DNA of 64,000 nt from Chondrus crispus (taxonomy: Eukaryota; Rhodophyta; Florideophyceae; Gigartinales; Gigartinaceae): contig NW_005179080.1 in the NCBI RefSeq assembly GCF_000350225.1, positions 452,593-516,592 on the forward strand, in the 5' to 3' direction. Shown in pieces: positions 20,131-31,959 of this stretch. The notes below the pieces were generated by a model. That model was not told the origin of the DNA. It saw only the letters and a program-made list of their open reading frames with translations, and did no database searches. A program made the position numbers and the translations under genes. Each line of letters starts with the position of its first letter. Position 1 is the stretch's first letter.

Positions 20131-21259
20131 AAGGAAATGTCTTGTAAAAGACGGACTTCAACCAAGGCGATATCAGACTCTGGCAACTCGGGTTGGATTA
20201 TTGACTTGTTCGGTCAATGGGCTAAGTTATATAGAGCCCCGCCGGGGCGAGTACAGTAGCTCCCGGCTCTAGATTCTAGATCTAATTAGTAAATAAATTA
20301 AATAATTAAAATAATCGTGCGCTTCGTCGCACACGTGTGTCCCCCAAACCCGGACTACAGTATCCAATTTTTTTCCTTTTTCACTTCCTTTCATCCCCCT
20401 ACCCGAGACGGGTATTGCACTACAAGCAGATCGTTCATCATACCTTCTGTTGCATGGTGCCGTATGCTGAAGCCCACCAACCACCCGTGCTTTTTCATGA
20501 ACAGGTCGAACTTGTAGTCGGCATTCGCCAGAGTCACAGGTAAAATTCGATTGGTAGCCTCTTCTCATGTGTAAAGAGAATTTGTAGCAGAAATGTTGCC
20601 ATCATAATCAAGAGTTTCGTAGGACAAATATTGCAGGGTCGAAGTTTGACTTGTTGAAATTTCCAGATCAGGTAAGTTTGTATCATCGTTCGTTGAATCA
20701 TTCAGCGTATCTGGCGTCCGATCCGGAGCTCGAGTTTCGTGTCTGCCGATTTCAGGAATCCTGTCTCGAAGGGGAACTCTATTCGGCATTGGAAAGAAAG
20801 CCAACCTCCCCGTCATTCTGGCAATATCCCGAGCGTTATTTCGATGTCTCATCGCCGTTGCCCTCGAGAAAATTTTTGCTTTTGAACACCTTCACATGTA
20901 CGAGGAGTGACATAAAAACCATATGAAGTCATTCCCATGAAAACGGGATCAGATTCGACTTCGTGGACGGAAAGCGATGGTAGAAAAGATGTAGTTCTCA
21001 TAGTTGGGAACGGGAGAAACCGATCCTGGCATAACGAATTATAGACAGAAGAGATTTTTTGAAAGCTAAATATCGAGCAGTGCGCTTCTATCTCCCTAAT
21101 CAGTATAATGTGGGAGAGTTTCGTCCATTTAAGTCCGGACACACAATTGCCAAGCGAAAGGGGCGGTTCAGTTGAATCGTTTCGTTTCGTTCGCAGAACT
21201 TAATTGCAAAATTTCGGATAGAAGTTCCTCCAAAACCTCTCAGCAGCACCAGTATCAAG
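20131..21259. other. No gene recognised; AT-rich with one hairpin cluster
   Basis: Around 20235-20285 are the GC hairpin GCCCCGCCGGGGC and the palindromic CTCTAGATTCTAGATCTA, resembling the ends of the hairpin-rich repeats elsewhere. Minus-strand frames at 20565-20852 and 20849-21142 are open but unrecognised and out of phase with each other. Confidence 0.35.
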
Positions 21260-22306
21260 ATGTTGTTGAATGGAAAGATCGTCCTGGTAGATCCCAGAGC
21301 CGGGCGCACCTCGCCAACGAGCAGTTACAGTAGCCTTGGGGAAGATGTATTCGAGGCGACTGAGGTTCACAATGAGTCCGTTTCAGACAAGGGGAAGATG
21401 CTCGAAATACCCAATTGTAGCCAGGTGAAATACTCGCGCGATGTCATCGCCTCTGCTCGACGACGGATATCCAAATCCAAACTAGGCAGATACTTTGGTG
21501 ATAAAAGCTTTCAGGAAATCAAAGCCTCTATCCGTCGCAATGTATTTGAATCGGAGATGTTCGATATCATGGAGGATATTGCCAAAAGCTTTGAGCATGT
21601 GGCAATGACGGAAGGTTTGTGGGCTGCGCATCGCGCGATCGTACGCTGTCTCGGGAATGCAAAAAGAAAGAAGTGGAGATAAGGAGGAGGCGAGAAATAG
21701 AAGAGCTCGAAGCGGTATCACTGAATCAGCAGTCAACCACTTCTGATGTGGAACATGAGGCGTTGCCAAACAGGCGATCCAGGAAAGGGTTCTGAAAGGG
21801 AGGTCGACCTGTCGTTACAAAAATATTGCAAGCAGCGAAACCATCTGGAAGAAACCGCCAAGGATCAGAGATTCAAACAGCGACAGTGACCAAGCGCCGA
21901 GTGGTCAGTAGAAGCAATGACATTGGTAGCAACCGGAGAGTCATGAATGCCATACGAACGAAAGAGGCGCCCGTGTGTGAGAATGAGAACAACGTTGAGG
22001 CAGAAAATCGGTCCGGTTGTGGTGCAAGCAAACCTACTGCGGGACGTTTCACTAGGGGAGCGAGAAGGACAAATGCGTTGCAATTAAGGAAGCCAAAAAC
22101 TGGACGGATAACGAGAACTTCAGTTCCAGCAAAAAAGATAACTCAGCGTCCAAACAGCATTGACGGAAGAGGCAGATATGTGAAGTCCTCTCTTCTGCTA
22201 CAGGAGTCAGAGGGAGAAAAACATAGCTTTTGTGGGGGAAAGTGACTCTGATGAGGGAATGTTCGAGAGTGGTGAGGAAATAGTCGAGAGTGACGAGGAA
22301 CTTTAA
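21260..22306 (+). pseudogene. Uncharacterised protein track, broken
   Basis: A frame from ATG 21260 gives 140 residues with a helical, charged middle (IEDIAKSF-like segment in FDIMEDIAKSFEHVAMTEG) to 21682. Further open pieces follow in other frames: a Lys/Arg-rich segment from about 21826 to 22245 and a short acidic tail (GESDSDEGMFESGEEIVESD) ending at 22306. The basic region followed by an acidic tail suggests one nuclear-type protein broken by shifts or interrupted by unrecognised introns. No family is recognised. Confidence 0.3.
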
Positions 22307-22682
22307 AACGAGAATGAAATAGATCTTCAGCCTGGGAAGTACAGGGAAAGATCTCTGTCGTGCTGATCTTAGATATCGAAATGTCAATCAGCTTCCGGTA
22401 ACTTGAACTGAACTATGAATGCGTATGGTAAATGATTGAAATGCGTCTTGAATCCAGTGTAGTTCGCGTTTCAGGACAGATTAACCACTTTACATAGAGC
22501 GGAGAGGAGGTGTAACCCACCAAGGATCTGGCGGCAGAGAAACCCGTTCTTGATCTCTGAAAGACGTCGGTAACCACACGGCAAGAAAGTAGAGCACATC
22601 ATTCGATACACAGAATCTCACCCCGAAAAGTGCAAAGCCATGTCGCAATTGGTATTTGTGCTGTGTTTTCATTTCAATGTTT

Positions 22683-23126
22683 TCATCTCAAGTTTTTCAC
22701 TCTGTAGCGGGGGTGGCCTGCGTTGGTTGCGGGTACTGCGTGACACGTCGCGCGTACCCTTCTCCACGTATGCCACGACATGCGCGTGCGGTACGCGTCA
22801 GGTTTTGATGTGATCTCTCCTGCCGTGAAGTGTTTTGATGTGGATGGCGGGTAGAACGCCCGCTTGCTCCCAGCTTCTTCAGCTCCTGCTTGCCCATCCT
22901 CCGGTAGGTTTGATAAGATGTTTCCACTTGATGCAAGGCTGGCATTTTCCCCCCGCTCATATCCTACTCCCTCCTTGACACTCCCAGCTGGATCTCCAGA
23001 CGCTGACGCAGACCGCTTTCCTGAAGGTACTACGTGATTGCCAGCACTTGATGATTCTTTCCTTTCTCCTTGCTGATAGGACAGTGGAGCGAAAGATGGA
23101 GTCTGGTTGTTCTTCACACTGTGCAT
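22683..23126 (-). CDS. Small uncharacterised open frame
   Basis: A 147-residue frame from an ATG at 23124-23126. It is low in hydrophobic residues, rich in Ser, Gly and Glu in the middle, and basic towards the end (WHTWRRVRATCHAV). No domain is recognised and it could be chance. On the opposite strand a frame through 23405 ends with NEYFYEYFPNVPVDLFNIWG, which looks equally plausible as part of a broken gene. Confidence 0.2.
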   Translation of the reverse strand: MHSVKNNQTPSFAPLSYQQGERKESSSAGNHVVPSGKRSASASGDPAGSVKEGVGYERGENASLASSGNILSNLPEDGQAGAEEAGSKRAFYPPSTSKHFTAGEITSKPDAYRTRMSWHTWRRVRATCHAVPATNAGHPRYRVKNLR

Positions 23127-23405
23127 AGTTTCGCTCCTTCTATTGCGAGTCGTGTCAATGTTCTGTTGCCCGTGGCCATTAGAGCTGGCGGTGGAGGCGT
23201 AAAAAGACCCAGGACTAAGGCTGTGTTCAGCCTGGTCCGGTGCAAAACGATGATAGAGAATTTGGAAACGGATTCCCTCTACGCCAACCTTTCTATTACA
23301 CCTAAGACGGCCATAAATGAGTATTTTTATGAATATTTTCCAAACGTGCCAGTTGATTTGTTCAATATTTGGGGACCCGAACCTGATACGCGCGCGGAAG
23401 CGTGA

Positions 23406-24650
23406 CAGAAGGAGCCCGCCGCCGAAGACCTACCCTTGGTAGTTTCTCTTCTTGAGAAGAGCTGAGATCAGCTCCCTTCTCGCCGTTCTCGTCTCTTCCC
23501 AGCCCCTACGGTCTTCTTTCGCTTCGCCCCCCGTCTCCCGCGCTAACCAGCTGCTCGCTCTCCTCCATCCTGGCCTTGCCATCGTTGCCCAGTGACGCGC
23601 ACTACCACACGCCGGCGTTGTCTCCGTCTCCTCCCTCATGGCAGCGGCGGTCGCGGCTACCGTCTCCACGACCAGCTGGCCGGCCGCCTGCCGCTGCCGC
23701 AACCGCCGCTGACCGACAGCAGCCGCTTCAGGGCCGTGTGCAGCCTACCGGTGCCTACAAAACATCCCGCCGTGCTCAGTCGGAACGCCCGCATGGGCAT
23801 CCTCCTCATCACCGCAGCGGGCAACATCTATCTCTTCTCGATGTAAGACCTCAAGCACCAAGCCCAGAGCGATCTAGACACCATGGTACGTCCACCCCCC
23901 GTTGCACCCTCCGCCAGCTCTCCGCCCCAGTCTCAAATCTCACACAAATCTACTACCCGAACCACCCACTAAGAGCCGCTTCCTCCCTCTTGAGCCACAA
24001 AACCCAACGCCATGGCCGACCGCGGCTCCACCGCTGCCCCGGGGCCCCGGGGGGGGGGGGGGAAATAACCCCTTTTCTTCACCTTCACCCAAAAATTAAG
24101 CCCCGGGGGGGGGGGGGGGAAGTAGCCGCTCTCCTCCACCTCCACGCAAAACTCACGGCACGCTGCATAACATTCCTCATCGCTACATCTCCCCGATCGC
24201 CGCCTGGATCTCGGCCTCCACGCTCTCCACGCCTCTGCGAATCTCACCCACCAACCGCTTGCATTCTTCCACATCCTACGCGCGCGCGTCGTAAGCAGGA
24301 CAAGCATCTCACCAAGTCAGTCACGTGCCCGCACTCCGCCCCGCGAACCGCCGCCTCGCCGCGCATCCAACTCATCGTCCGCGGCGCCACGAACCGCTGC
24401 AGCGCTCGCTCGACCTGCGCGAGCCGTTCCTCGCGCTCCCTAAAATGTTTCCCCATCTCCACCAACTTCTCGTACCTCTAGCCCCCCTATACGCCCCCTC
24501 ATGCACGCGCTCCCTCCCCGGGTGCGTCTTGCAGTACCTTGTCCTGCGCTCCATCACCATCCGCTTGCTCTGAAACTGAAACGCCGGCTCAGTTCTGAAT
24601 GGACGAGCTTTCTCCATGAGGCTTCCAGCGCGCCCTACGTCTGACTAAAC
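23406..24650. other. GC-rich region with degraded frames, no assigned gene
   Basis: Several minus-strand frames look like fragments of one helical protein (MVEMGKHFREREERLAQVE, then CGHVTDLVRCLSCLRRARVG), but they are mutually out of phase. No family is recognised. The paired poly-G tracts at 24045-24160 lie inside. Confidence 0.3.
24045..24160. repeat. Tandem duplication with 14- and 15-base poly-G tracts
   Basis: Two units of about 56 bp each start with CCCC and a G run (24049-24062 and 24105-24119). They continue with related sequence, CTTCACCTTCACCCAAAA in the first and CCTCCACCTCCACGCAAAA in the second. On the minus strand they encode two divergent copies ending in YFPPPP. Confidence 0.65.
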
Positions 24651-26729
24651 ACTCCCTTCTGCGCTAAATCCGGCTTCGCGCGGGAATGGTAAGTCCAGGG
24701 CAATTGTCGACCGCATCGCCGATGGTTCTAGGGACAGACGAATAGCTCTTCCATTACGCAGAGTATTTTTTGTTTTTCATGAACGTTTTCGCTTGCAGTA
24801 TTCTTGATCTTTTCCTCACGACTTCGAGGTGTTACGTCCCCTCCCATCCCGCCGTCTTACTTTCTGGGACGGCATCCTATTCGTATACAATACGGGTGGG
24901 TCTCGGCGTTCTTCGATGAAACGCAGAGTAGGCGACCACATCCGCGAGCTCAGCCCCTAGCATAACACCACCCTCTGCACGGCAATTGGAAAACAATATG
25001 ACAGTATAGCAGCAATTAGAAAGACAGAGACAAGCCGCAACCCTCAAAGGAAAGCGTAAATCAGCTCGTGTTGAATTTACGTTACCGGTGCGTGTTCCGA
25101 AGCTAAAGCAGGGCTGCTACCAGAAGCAGCCGTCTAGACCATCCGGATAAGTCTGATTCAAGCCATCAAAAGCAAAGAACTCGAACGTACCCCCGCGAAA
25201 TAGCCCCTCAAAAGATAGAATCCAGGGGGTGAAAGAGCATGCGAAAAGCACTGGCGAGGCATCTTTGAATGGAGATAGACAGCAAGAACTGAAGCCGTGT
25301 CAGGGTGCGGACGTCACCCGCGCAATCACGAACAAATGTTCCGGGACAGACCAAATTAAGGCAGCCAGGAAGCAGAAACTCGAAGAAATCGCTTGGAGAA
25401 TGGGCTCAAGTCAAGGCTCCATAAGCATCGCTCTGTCACGGGGCGATGCGAGCCTATCGCCTCCAGCCAGGCACATTCTCTTCGTGGACAGCCGCCAATT
25501 GCTCGGCATGCCTCCTCTGGATGGGCACGTCCTTTGCGTGGATAGAGGGCAGAACACACCCCTGACTCGGGGCTCCGGTCCCCGTGTCCAAAATGCGTAG
25601 TATCGCTGGCTTACCGTAGTGCCAAGATTGCGTTGAGGGCTTGAATGAACCCTGGGAGGCGAGTTGGCAAACTTACAAGGTATCATGTGGACTTACTTTT
25701 TTCCCGGAATGATTTTGCAATCCGTTCATGATTTGGCAGCGGTTACACACATTTTCAAGATACGTTGTTCGCGTGAAACGCGAAAAGGTACTGTTTGTCG
25801 GTCATGACTTGTGATTGATACAATGAAGGGTGTTTTATGGCAGTCATATACGTGGCAGCCGCAATGTCTCGAACTTTTCAAGAGCGCTTCTTTCGAAGTG
25901 AAGAAACATCTATGATGCGATCTCTCTACATTGAAACAAATCTTTATGAATTTTTGAACTGAAACTGAGATCAAGAATGATGTCCTCGTCTTCGTGGTAT
26001 TGGAAGATCTCCGTTCTCCAAGCATAGTCAGATGACGTTACCGCCGCCAGTGACGTGTGTATCGAGCGCTGCTTCCGTCGAAAGATTCAATTTTCGAGAT
26101 GTATCTCAGACTCTTCCGGATGGATGACCAGTAGTGATTGTTTGTCAATCCATTCAGTGAAGTCTACAGAACAAATAGCGCATTGGTCATTCTCATCGGG
26201 AATATGACCCATAGTGAAGAAACAGTTCTCTCGCCTTTGGATTGTGTTGCAGTTTAATCGTACCACAGGTGTACGATGGCACCTTAGCCGCTGAACTGTG
26301 ATAAATCAGACTAACAAGAAATATCAAAGACAAACCCGCCACAGAGCGCTTTACTATTTACTGTATCAATGCATTAGTATTTGTCTATAGTATGAGTATG
26401 AACCTCAACTCGTTCCTCTGCCACCACTAGTAGGAAAGGTCGTCATCTGGCTACCTGCAGGGCACCGAAGGACCGCCATTAACCCCCTCAAAAATTTGTA
26501 CAAAAGTGCTTAATGGCAACCAAGCTTCACACCCAATTACAGCCAAAAGGCGGCCTAATTTTTTTATGGTTGCCATCGGCTCGCCATCTCGCAGTTTTAT
26601 GCAATCATTAGTCCGCCTTAGCCCCGCCATTGTCCGTCCATTAGCCGGCCATCTCGGTCGCCATGAGGCCGTTCCATAGCTGCCCTGCTTTCTACTAGGG
26701 CGCGGGGACGTGGCGGACTGGTGCGCTCG
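24651..26729. other. No gene recognised
   Basis: About 2 kb of mixed composition. Short frames (for example near 25229-25600) lack a credible start or any motif. At 26560-26690 there are repeated GCCAT/CCATTAG-type words, reminiscent of low-copy simple duplications. Confidence 0.35.
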
Positions 26730-26905
26730 AATACCCACATTTCGACCAAAGTTTCGCATGAAATTGATTGCGCACAACGGCGCGCAATTGCCGCCTGGAT
26801 CAGGACCTCGGTGAGACACAACGGTCCGGCAAACACACACAAGCGCCCCGATCCACGTCACTGGTACGGTAATTCCGCCGGCGGTGATCGGGGTGATCGT
26901 CGCAC
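26730..26905 (+). repeat. Left 176-bp inverted repeat
   Basis: Starts AATACCCACATTTCGACC and ends GGTGATCGTCGCAC. Nearly identical to the complement of 31166-31341. Confidence 0.85.
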
Positions 26906-26992
26906 ACCTCGACCTTCGACCGTACCCTTCGCCTCGGCTTCGCACCGTTCCCGCTCCTGGATTCCTGTCTGTTCTCAGCTCGGCTCTTTCCT

Positions 26993-27400
26993 GCACCTGG
27001 ATCCTGCTGCTCCCCTTCACAGCCACCCGTCCCTCGCCCAAATCCTGCCTGTGCTCCGCCACCTGCGTCTGCAGATTCCAAGCCTCGCTCCTTCTTGCAC
27101 CTGGATCCTGTCGCTCCCCTTCACAGCCACCTGTACCTCACCCGAATCCTGCCTGCGCTCCGCCAGCTAGACGCAGCTACATCTACACGTTCCGTCCTGC
27201 AACTGGATCCTGCTGCTCCGCTTCACAGCCACCTGTACCTCGCCCAAATCCTAATCGCGCTCTCCACCTAGACTCATCTGCGTCTTCAAGTTACGAGCCC
27301 CGCTCCGTCCCACAACTGTATCCTGCCGCTCCGCTTCAAAGACTACCGTACTTCGCCCCAATTCTGCCTGCGCTCCCCCACCGGTGTCTGCAAGTCTCCG
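26993..27400 (+). repeat. Tandem array of about 105-bp units upstream of the MULE gene
   Basis: Four diverged units begin near 26993, 27097, 27199 and 27312. Each starts with GCACCTGGATCCTG or a variant, then CGCTCCCCTTCACAGCC and CTCGCCCAAATCCTGCCTG. The first two are closest and the fourth is the most diverged. Open reading through the array is a by-product of its composition. Confidence 0.8.
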
Positions 27401-27678
27401 CTTCTACTCGTACTCTTGCTACGATCATATCTCACTGCCCCAATTACGGCGCCGTTCCCCCCTCAGGCGAGTCTGTATCTTGCTTCTGCTCCTCCACAAG
27501 CGACGGTCCGCAGCGTGGGCACAGATTCATCCTCACCCGCGGCCGCCCGCAATCGTCAGTCAGCCTGCCCCCAGTGTGCTTCTAATTGCTCTCTGCAATT
27601 GTTCCTTGCCCCTGTCGCCAATTTACACCGCTTGTCCAGTATATACAGTGCGGCTCGGGCATTTTGTGTACATTTGGG

Positions 27679-30071
27679 ATGTCATCTGGGAAAGGAGAGG
27701 TACGGACAGTGAACGTTGCATCTGCAAAACTCATGTTTCACGAGTGCTTTCACGGTTTGTTCCCTAAACTCGAAGAAGTGGTCTCAACGCTTTCTGAAGT
27801 AACTACGGTGACCTACGCCGATCTAGAATCCATTCTGAGAGTCGTGTCAGATACTAGTGACACTAGTTCTGTCATCATTGATGAGAATGTATTCTCTGCG
27901 CTGGTCAATGCGGTATGGGGGACAGAGACCCAATCATGTTTGAGCAACTTACGAGCTCTGTGCTTGACAAAGTGCAACCGCTGCAAAAGATACAAGGAAA
28001 TGGCCAGGTTTTTGGGCAAGGGAGGAAAGCTGAGCACAAACTGCTCACATTGTCGCCAGCAAGAACCCGCCACTAGTATCCCAAACAAGGTCTATTTCAG
28101 TGCCTGGCTTCCCTTTGTTGCTACCCATGAAGCAGAATTTATCGAAGAGGAGCACTGTAAACATTTTCATACAGCTGTGCGTCTAAACGTTCCTGTAGAA
28201 TGTTGGTACGCGACAGATCGCAACATGGATCAGGCTGCGCGTCTTGAATTTCAAACACAGGTTAAAGCTGTCGTTGAAAAGTAGAGAAGTTCAGTTATAA
28301 CACGCACATGCGTGGCGTGAACTCCGTGCAACTAATTTGCAGTCAACGAAGACACAACGCCGATGCCAAGAGGAGAAAATTGACTGCACAAATGTATAAT
28401 TGCTGCAGTGGCATCTCTTTTTCTTTTTCACGTGGAGCTGTTTCTAGAACAGCGGTTAGGCACAACTCATTCCACGAAGTGGCACAGAGAAAATTCTGTC
28501 TGACGCAGGAGTGCAAGTCAATCGTTCAGCAGCGAGCAACGGAAGGGAGCTCACCATTTATGATTTGTGCGAATCCTCGCGCATCTGACCATTTGTTTAT
28601 ACAGTACGCGCAGGTGTATCAGACTTGGTTAGACACGGTCACTTCAAACTTTCGCAGGTCAGTGGATCCCAAGCAATCTCTACTTATTTTTGCCAATGAA
28701 AGCAAAAACTTCGATGTCATTTTTCATCAATCGTCTCCTTTTGCGGTGGCACTGTCGACCAGTCTAGGAGCTTCCTTATGCAGGCAGCACCAGATTGTAG
28801 AGGGGTTCATTGACTCGACGTACAAAACAAACGGGTCAGGTCTGGAATTTTTTGTCGTGTTAGGTACTGTGCTTGGTACTGGGTTTCCGTTAATTTACTT
28901 TTTCGTCGAAGGAGGGGGCAAACATGGACAAAACATAAGACGAAAAGACACTATTTTGGGTGTCTTCAAGGCTATGCATAGAACCTTGAACTCTTTCCGT
29001 CCTCTGTTCTTTTTTTCGGACAAAGATTCCGGGCAGCTTGACGCTATCAAGCGTTTGTATGGTATTAATCCGTCTCTGTGCCTTTGGCATTTGAAAAGGG
29101 CAATTAAGCAGAAGATATCGGGACTGAGAAAAGAAAAGAAAAGCGTCCTTTCGAAGGAAAAGGAGCAAGCGCTGATGGACCTGATTACCCTGCACTTTAA
29201 TCGGCATCCTTTTTTTGACAAGCACTTCTCCATGCTTTTTGCAAAAGAGAAAGCCAAAGATCAGCTCCACACCTTCTTCTCGTCTGGAACAGAAAGCACC
29301 CTCAAAGATTATCTGCTACGGAATTGGTATGACGATAACATATTCTTTTGTTGGGGTCGTAGAAATGCTTCCCTGATACCCCTTTCGAAGACAACTATGA
29401 TGTGCGAGTCGCACTGGTCACTTCTGAAGCGCCTTTATTTATCGCCATACAACCGCCCCAGAGTAGATCTTTTGCTTTATGTTCTTGACAGTAAGCTATT
29501 GAGCAAGTATACATCGGACTACCATCTTCTGATGAATGGAAGGAAGAAGCCCAGTTGGTGGCGAGAATTTGTCGAGGAATGGAAGAGATGTGCCACAACG
29601 ACAATTCGAGGGATTTATATTATGGACAAGGACACGTGGACATGCTCATGCCCGGCTTATCTTCGAAGCCCCTTTCTACTGTGCAAGCATCTAGTTGCTG
29701 GGGCAGATGTGCCTGTTTATCGTGACATAATCCGAAGGCGGCACCCTCCTTTCCTGGAGATACAAAGAGAGCCAAACAGGTTCATTCCAAAGCTTGAGGG
29801 GTCGCTGCAACGTCATCAGAATCATGCAGCTCCTCCCCAGCTGTGCATAAACGACAATAGCATAGCGAACATTCTCAGCAATGAATTCTTTGCAGACTCG
29901 AGAGAAAGTTTGATGAAGAACACTGCTGAAGCCGCACGCGAGGCAAAAGAGGTCTGTGTGTGGATGACAGAACATATCTCAAGTCTGTCTGAAACTACAA
30001 CCGGCAGTAAGCAAATCATGTATATCAACGGCACTGTGTGTAGTAGTCTAGGTGGCCTAGACTACGCGTGA
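27679..30071 (+). CDS. MULE transposase, two exons inferred
   Basis: Exon 1 runs from ATG 27679 to 28280 and exon 2 from 28343 to 30071, giving 776 residues once a 62-base GTAGAG...TTGCAG intron is removed in phase. Without splicing, exon 1 stops at 28284. Residues around 100-130 have paired cysteines (CNRCKRY and NCSHCRQQ), a likely zinc site. The catalytic core has FIDSTYKTN (first Asp), FFFSDKDSGQLDAI (second Asp) and CLWHLKRAIKQ (the C/HxxH-like motif). A SWIM zinc finger closes the protein (WTCSCPAYLRSPFLLCKHL). Domain order fits MULE/FAR1-type transposases. Apart from the inferred intron the gene is intact. Confidence 0.8.
28281..28342 (+). other. Inferred 62-bp spliceosomal intron
   Basis: Donor GTAGAG at 28281 and acceptor TTTGCAG ending at 28342 join two long open frames in the right phase (the split codon becomes AAT). 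A frameshift relic is the alternative explanation. Confidence 0.55.
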
Positions 30072-31102
30072 GTTTTGGATAGTCAGCTTGGCCGAACTGT
30101 CCTCGGGAGACCAGGCCTTGCGGGCCGGCAACAGATCGTCTGTTGCAGGGTAGAGCAGCGGACTGTATCCAGTCCGCGGGTGAAGGAGAAAAAGAAGAAG
30201 ACAGAAGGTAGGTAAGTGTAGATAGTGGGTAAGTAGGTAGGGATAGTAGAGAGGTAAAGAAACAGAAAAAGAAGACAACGAGATAGCACACACAACAAAA
30301 GGGGCTGCGCGACGGGCAACGTAGACGCGCACGCGCAGGGGTGTCCAACGTAGGGACAGCGCCGCCAACCTAGGGCAGACGCTCTGCAGGGGGGGTTGGT
30401 CGGGTCCAAGCCGCGCGCTTCTAAACGGTGCTGTGACTCGCCCGGCGACTCTTAGGGATCCGAGAGTAACGTACTCCACGAAAAAAGAGGCTCCTCCAGA
30501 GAAACGTCTCGAGTTCGGGAGAAGGTTCTTGATGCTTTTTTCCTTCGAGTTCAGGCACGGCCTCCCATGACTAAGTAGGGCGGGGCCGGCCGGGGAAGGG
30601 CGCTCGGCTTACAGAGCCGGCGCTGCGCAAAAGCTTACAGACCATTTGCACTTCCCAGGTCGCGTTGTCATACTATCTACTTACAGTGCCCCGGGCCACA
30701 CTTGTCGGGCGGCCTGAGCTACGGAAATTGGCGTGGGTCCAGAAGTGACCCCTAGAAACAGCCAATGAAAAAGGAGAACTCTCTACAATGGTTCGTGGGC
30801 AACTCCGCGTCCCGGGCGAGCGACCTCCTGGGAACCAGTGCTCCACACTGTGCTGAGTAATTTAAAGAAGTACAAAAGAGATATTGAACATGACAAAAGC
30901 ATGCGCAGGCAACCCCGCACTTGGTCAAACGCAAACACTATGCACAATCCGTAAAGAACTAGGAAAGTTACAGAGTATCAATTGAGGGGGAGGAAAGAGG
31001 TATGATAGGGTAACAATGTGGGGAGAAGTAGCAAGTAAAGGAGGGGTATGGGGAGGAGTGGTGGAAGAAGTGGGAGGAGTGGGGCGGCGTATGTATAAAG
31101 TA
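30072..31102. other. Noncoding right part of the MULE region
   Basis: A GC-rich stretch to about 30730 and purine-rich runs (GAAGGAGAAAAAGAAGAAG near 30182-30200). No gene. A tRNA-like word at 30148-30176 was considered and rejected. Confidence 0.4.
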
Positions 31103-31341
31103 AATACCCACATTTCGACCAAAGTTTCGCATGAAATTAGCGGCATTATATCTATTGGAAAAGCAGTGCGACGATCACCCCGATCACCGCCGGCGGAATT
31201 ACCGTACCAATGACGTGGATCGGGGCGCTTGTGTGTGTTTGCCGGACCGTTGTGTCTCACCGAGGTCCTGATCCAGGCCGCAATTGCGCGCCGTTGTGCG
31301 CAATCAATTTCATGCGAAACTTTGGTCGAAATGTGGGTATT
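31103..31341. mobile_element. Short foldback with perfect 36-bp inverted ends
   Basis: Positions 31103-31138 and 31306-31341 are perfect inverted copies that start AATACCCACATTTCGACC. The right copy is also the outer end of the 176-bp repeat. The unit may be a MITE derived from the MULE ends by internal deletion, or a re-inverted end. A target duplication is not clear; TA is possible. Confidence 0.65.
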
Positions 31342-31959
31342 AGGAGGGCCGGGTGCCTCGCGCTGAGGAAACTCTGCGCGAGGATCGAGGAGTGCGGGAG
31401 AGGGTGCGTGCCGCGGGCCGCGAGGCGGCCGAGAGAGGCGTGGAAGGAGAAAGGGCGTCATCAATTTGGGTACGCCGCGCTAATGGATATGGGAGCGCTG
31501 AGGGAGGAGGAGGAGAGAAGCGATTGGCGGTACACTGTGCCGGCGGGGTTCTCCGTGAGCAGGAGGGCAGATGACTAGCAACAAGCTACAATGTGGAGGG
31601 GGCGGGAGGAGAAGGGCGGGGGAGGTGTGGGGCTTACAGAGGTGGGGCTTACAAACGCGATGCAGTGTAAAAATGGGGCGCGCAACGCGCGCCACGAGCG
31701 TACTAGCTCAGAAGACGCACGGCCGAAGCGCGCGGCCTTGGCCCGGCGCCGAGACAGCGCGTCACGATTTAGCGCCGTCATGAGAGATCCACACTACATG
31801 CTGGCCGCACCTCAGCATCTGCTACGGATTGTGCTTCGAGTGGGGTGCGACGTGGACACATGGAGAGATGGCGCGGTTGCGTGCGGCGGACTCACCGATG
31901 TCCGACGTATCATATTGACGCGGACTTGACTCGGCGCACGAAGCGCGCACGGAGCCCAC
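31342..31959. other. GC-rich spacer, no gene recognised
   Basis: Open in several frames on both strands because of composition; no protein motif was seen. Confidence 0.35.

Larger units (their letters stand above)
26730..31341 (+). mobile_element. Mutator-like element (MULE) with 176-bp inverted ends
   Basis: A MULE transposase gene (27679-30071) lies between 26730-26905 and 31166-31341, which are inverted copies differing at about two positions. Their outer ends both start AATACCCACATTTCGACC. Long inverted ends and subterminal tandem repeats (26993-27400) are typical of MULEs. A 9-bp target duplication was not found in the flanks (GTGCGCTCG against AGGAGGGCC), so the outer limits are inference. 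The right end could instead belong to a separate short element (31103-31341). Confidence 0.55.

Noticed and set aside
26884..27585. Open frame of 233 codons before the MULE gene
   Set aside because: It is read through 105-bp tandem repeats and gives a low-complexity Ser/Pro/Cys-rich peptide; the repeats explain it.
30128..30185. tRNA-Tyr-like word GGTAGAGCAGCGGACTGTA
   Set aside because: It resembles a D-arm and anticodon arm, but no T-arm follows and the D-stem partner does not pair, so it is at most a tRNA-derived scrap.
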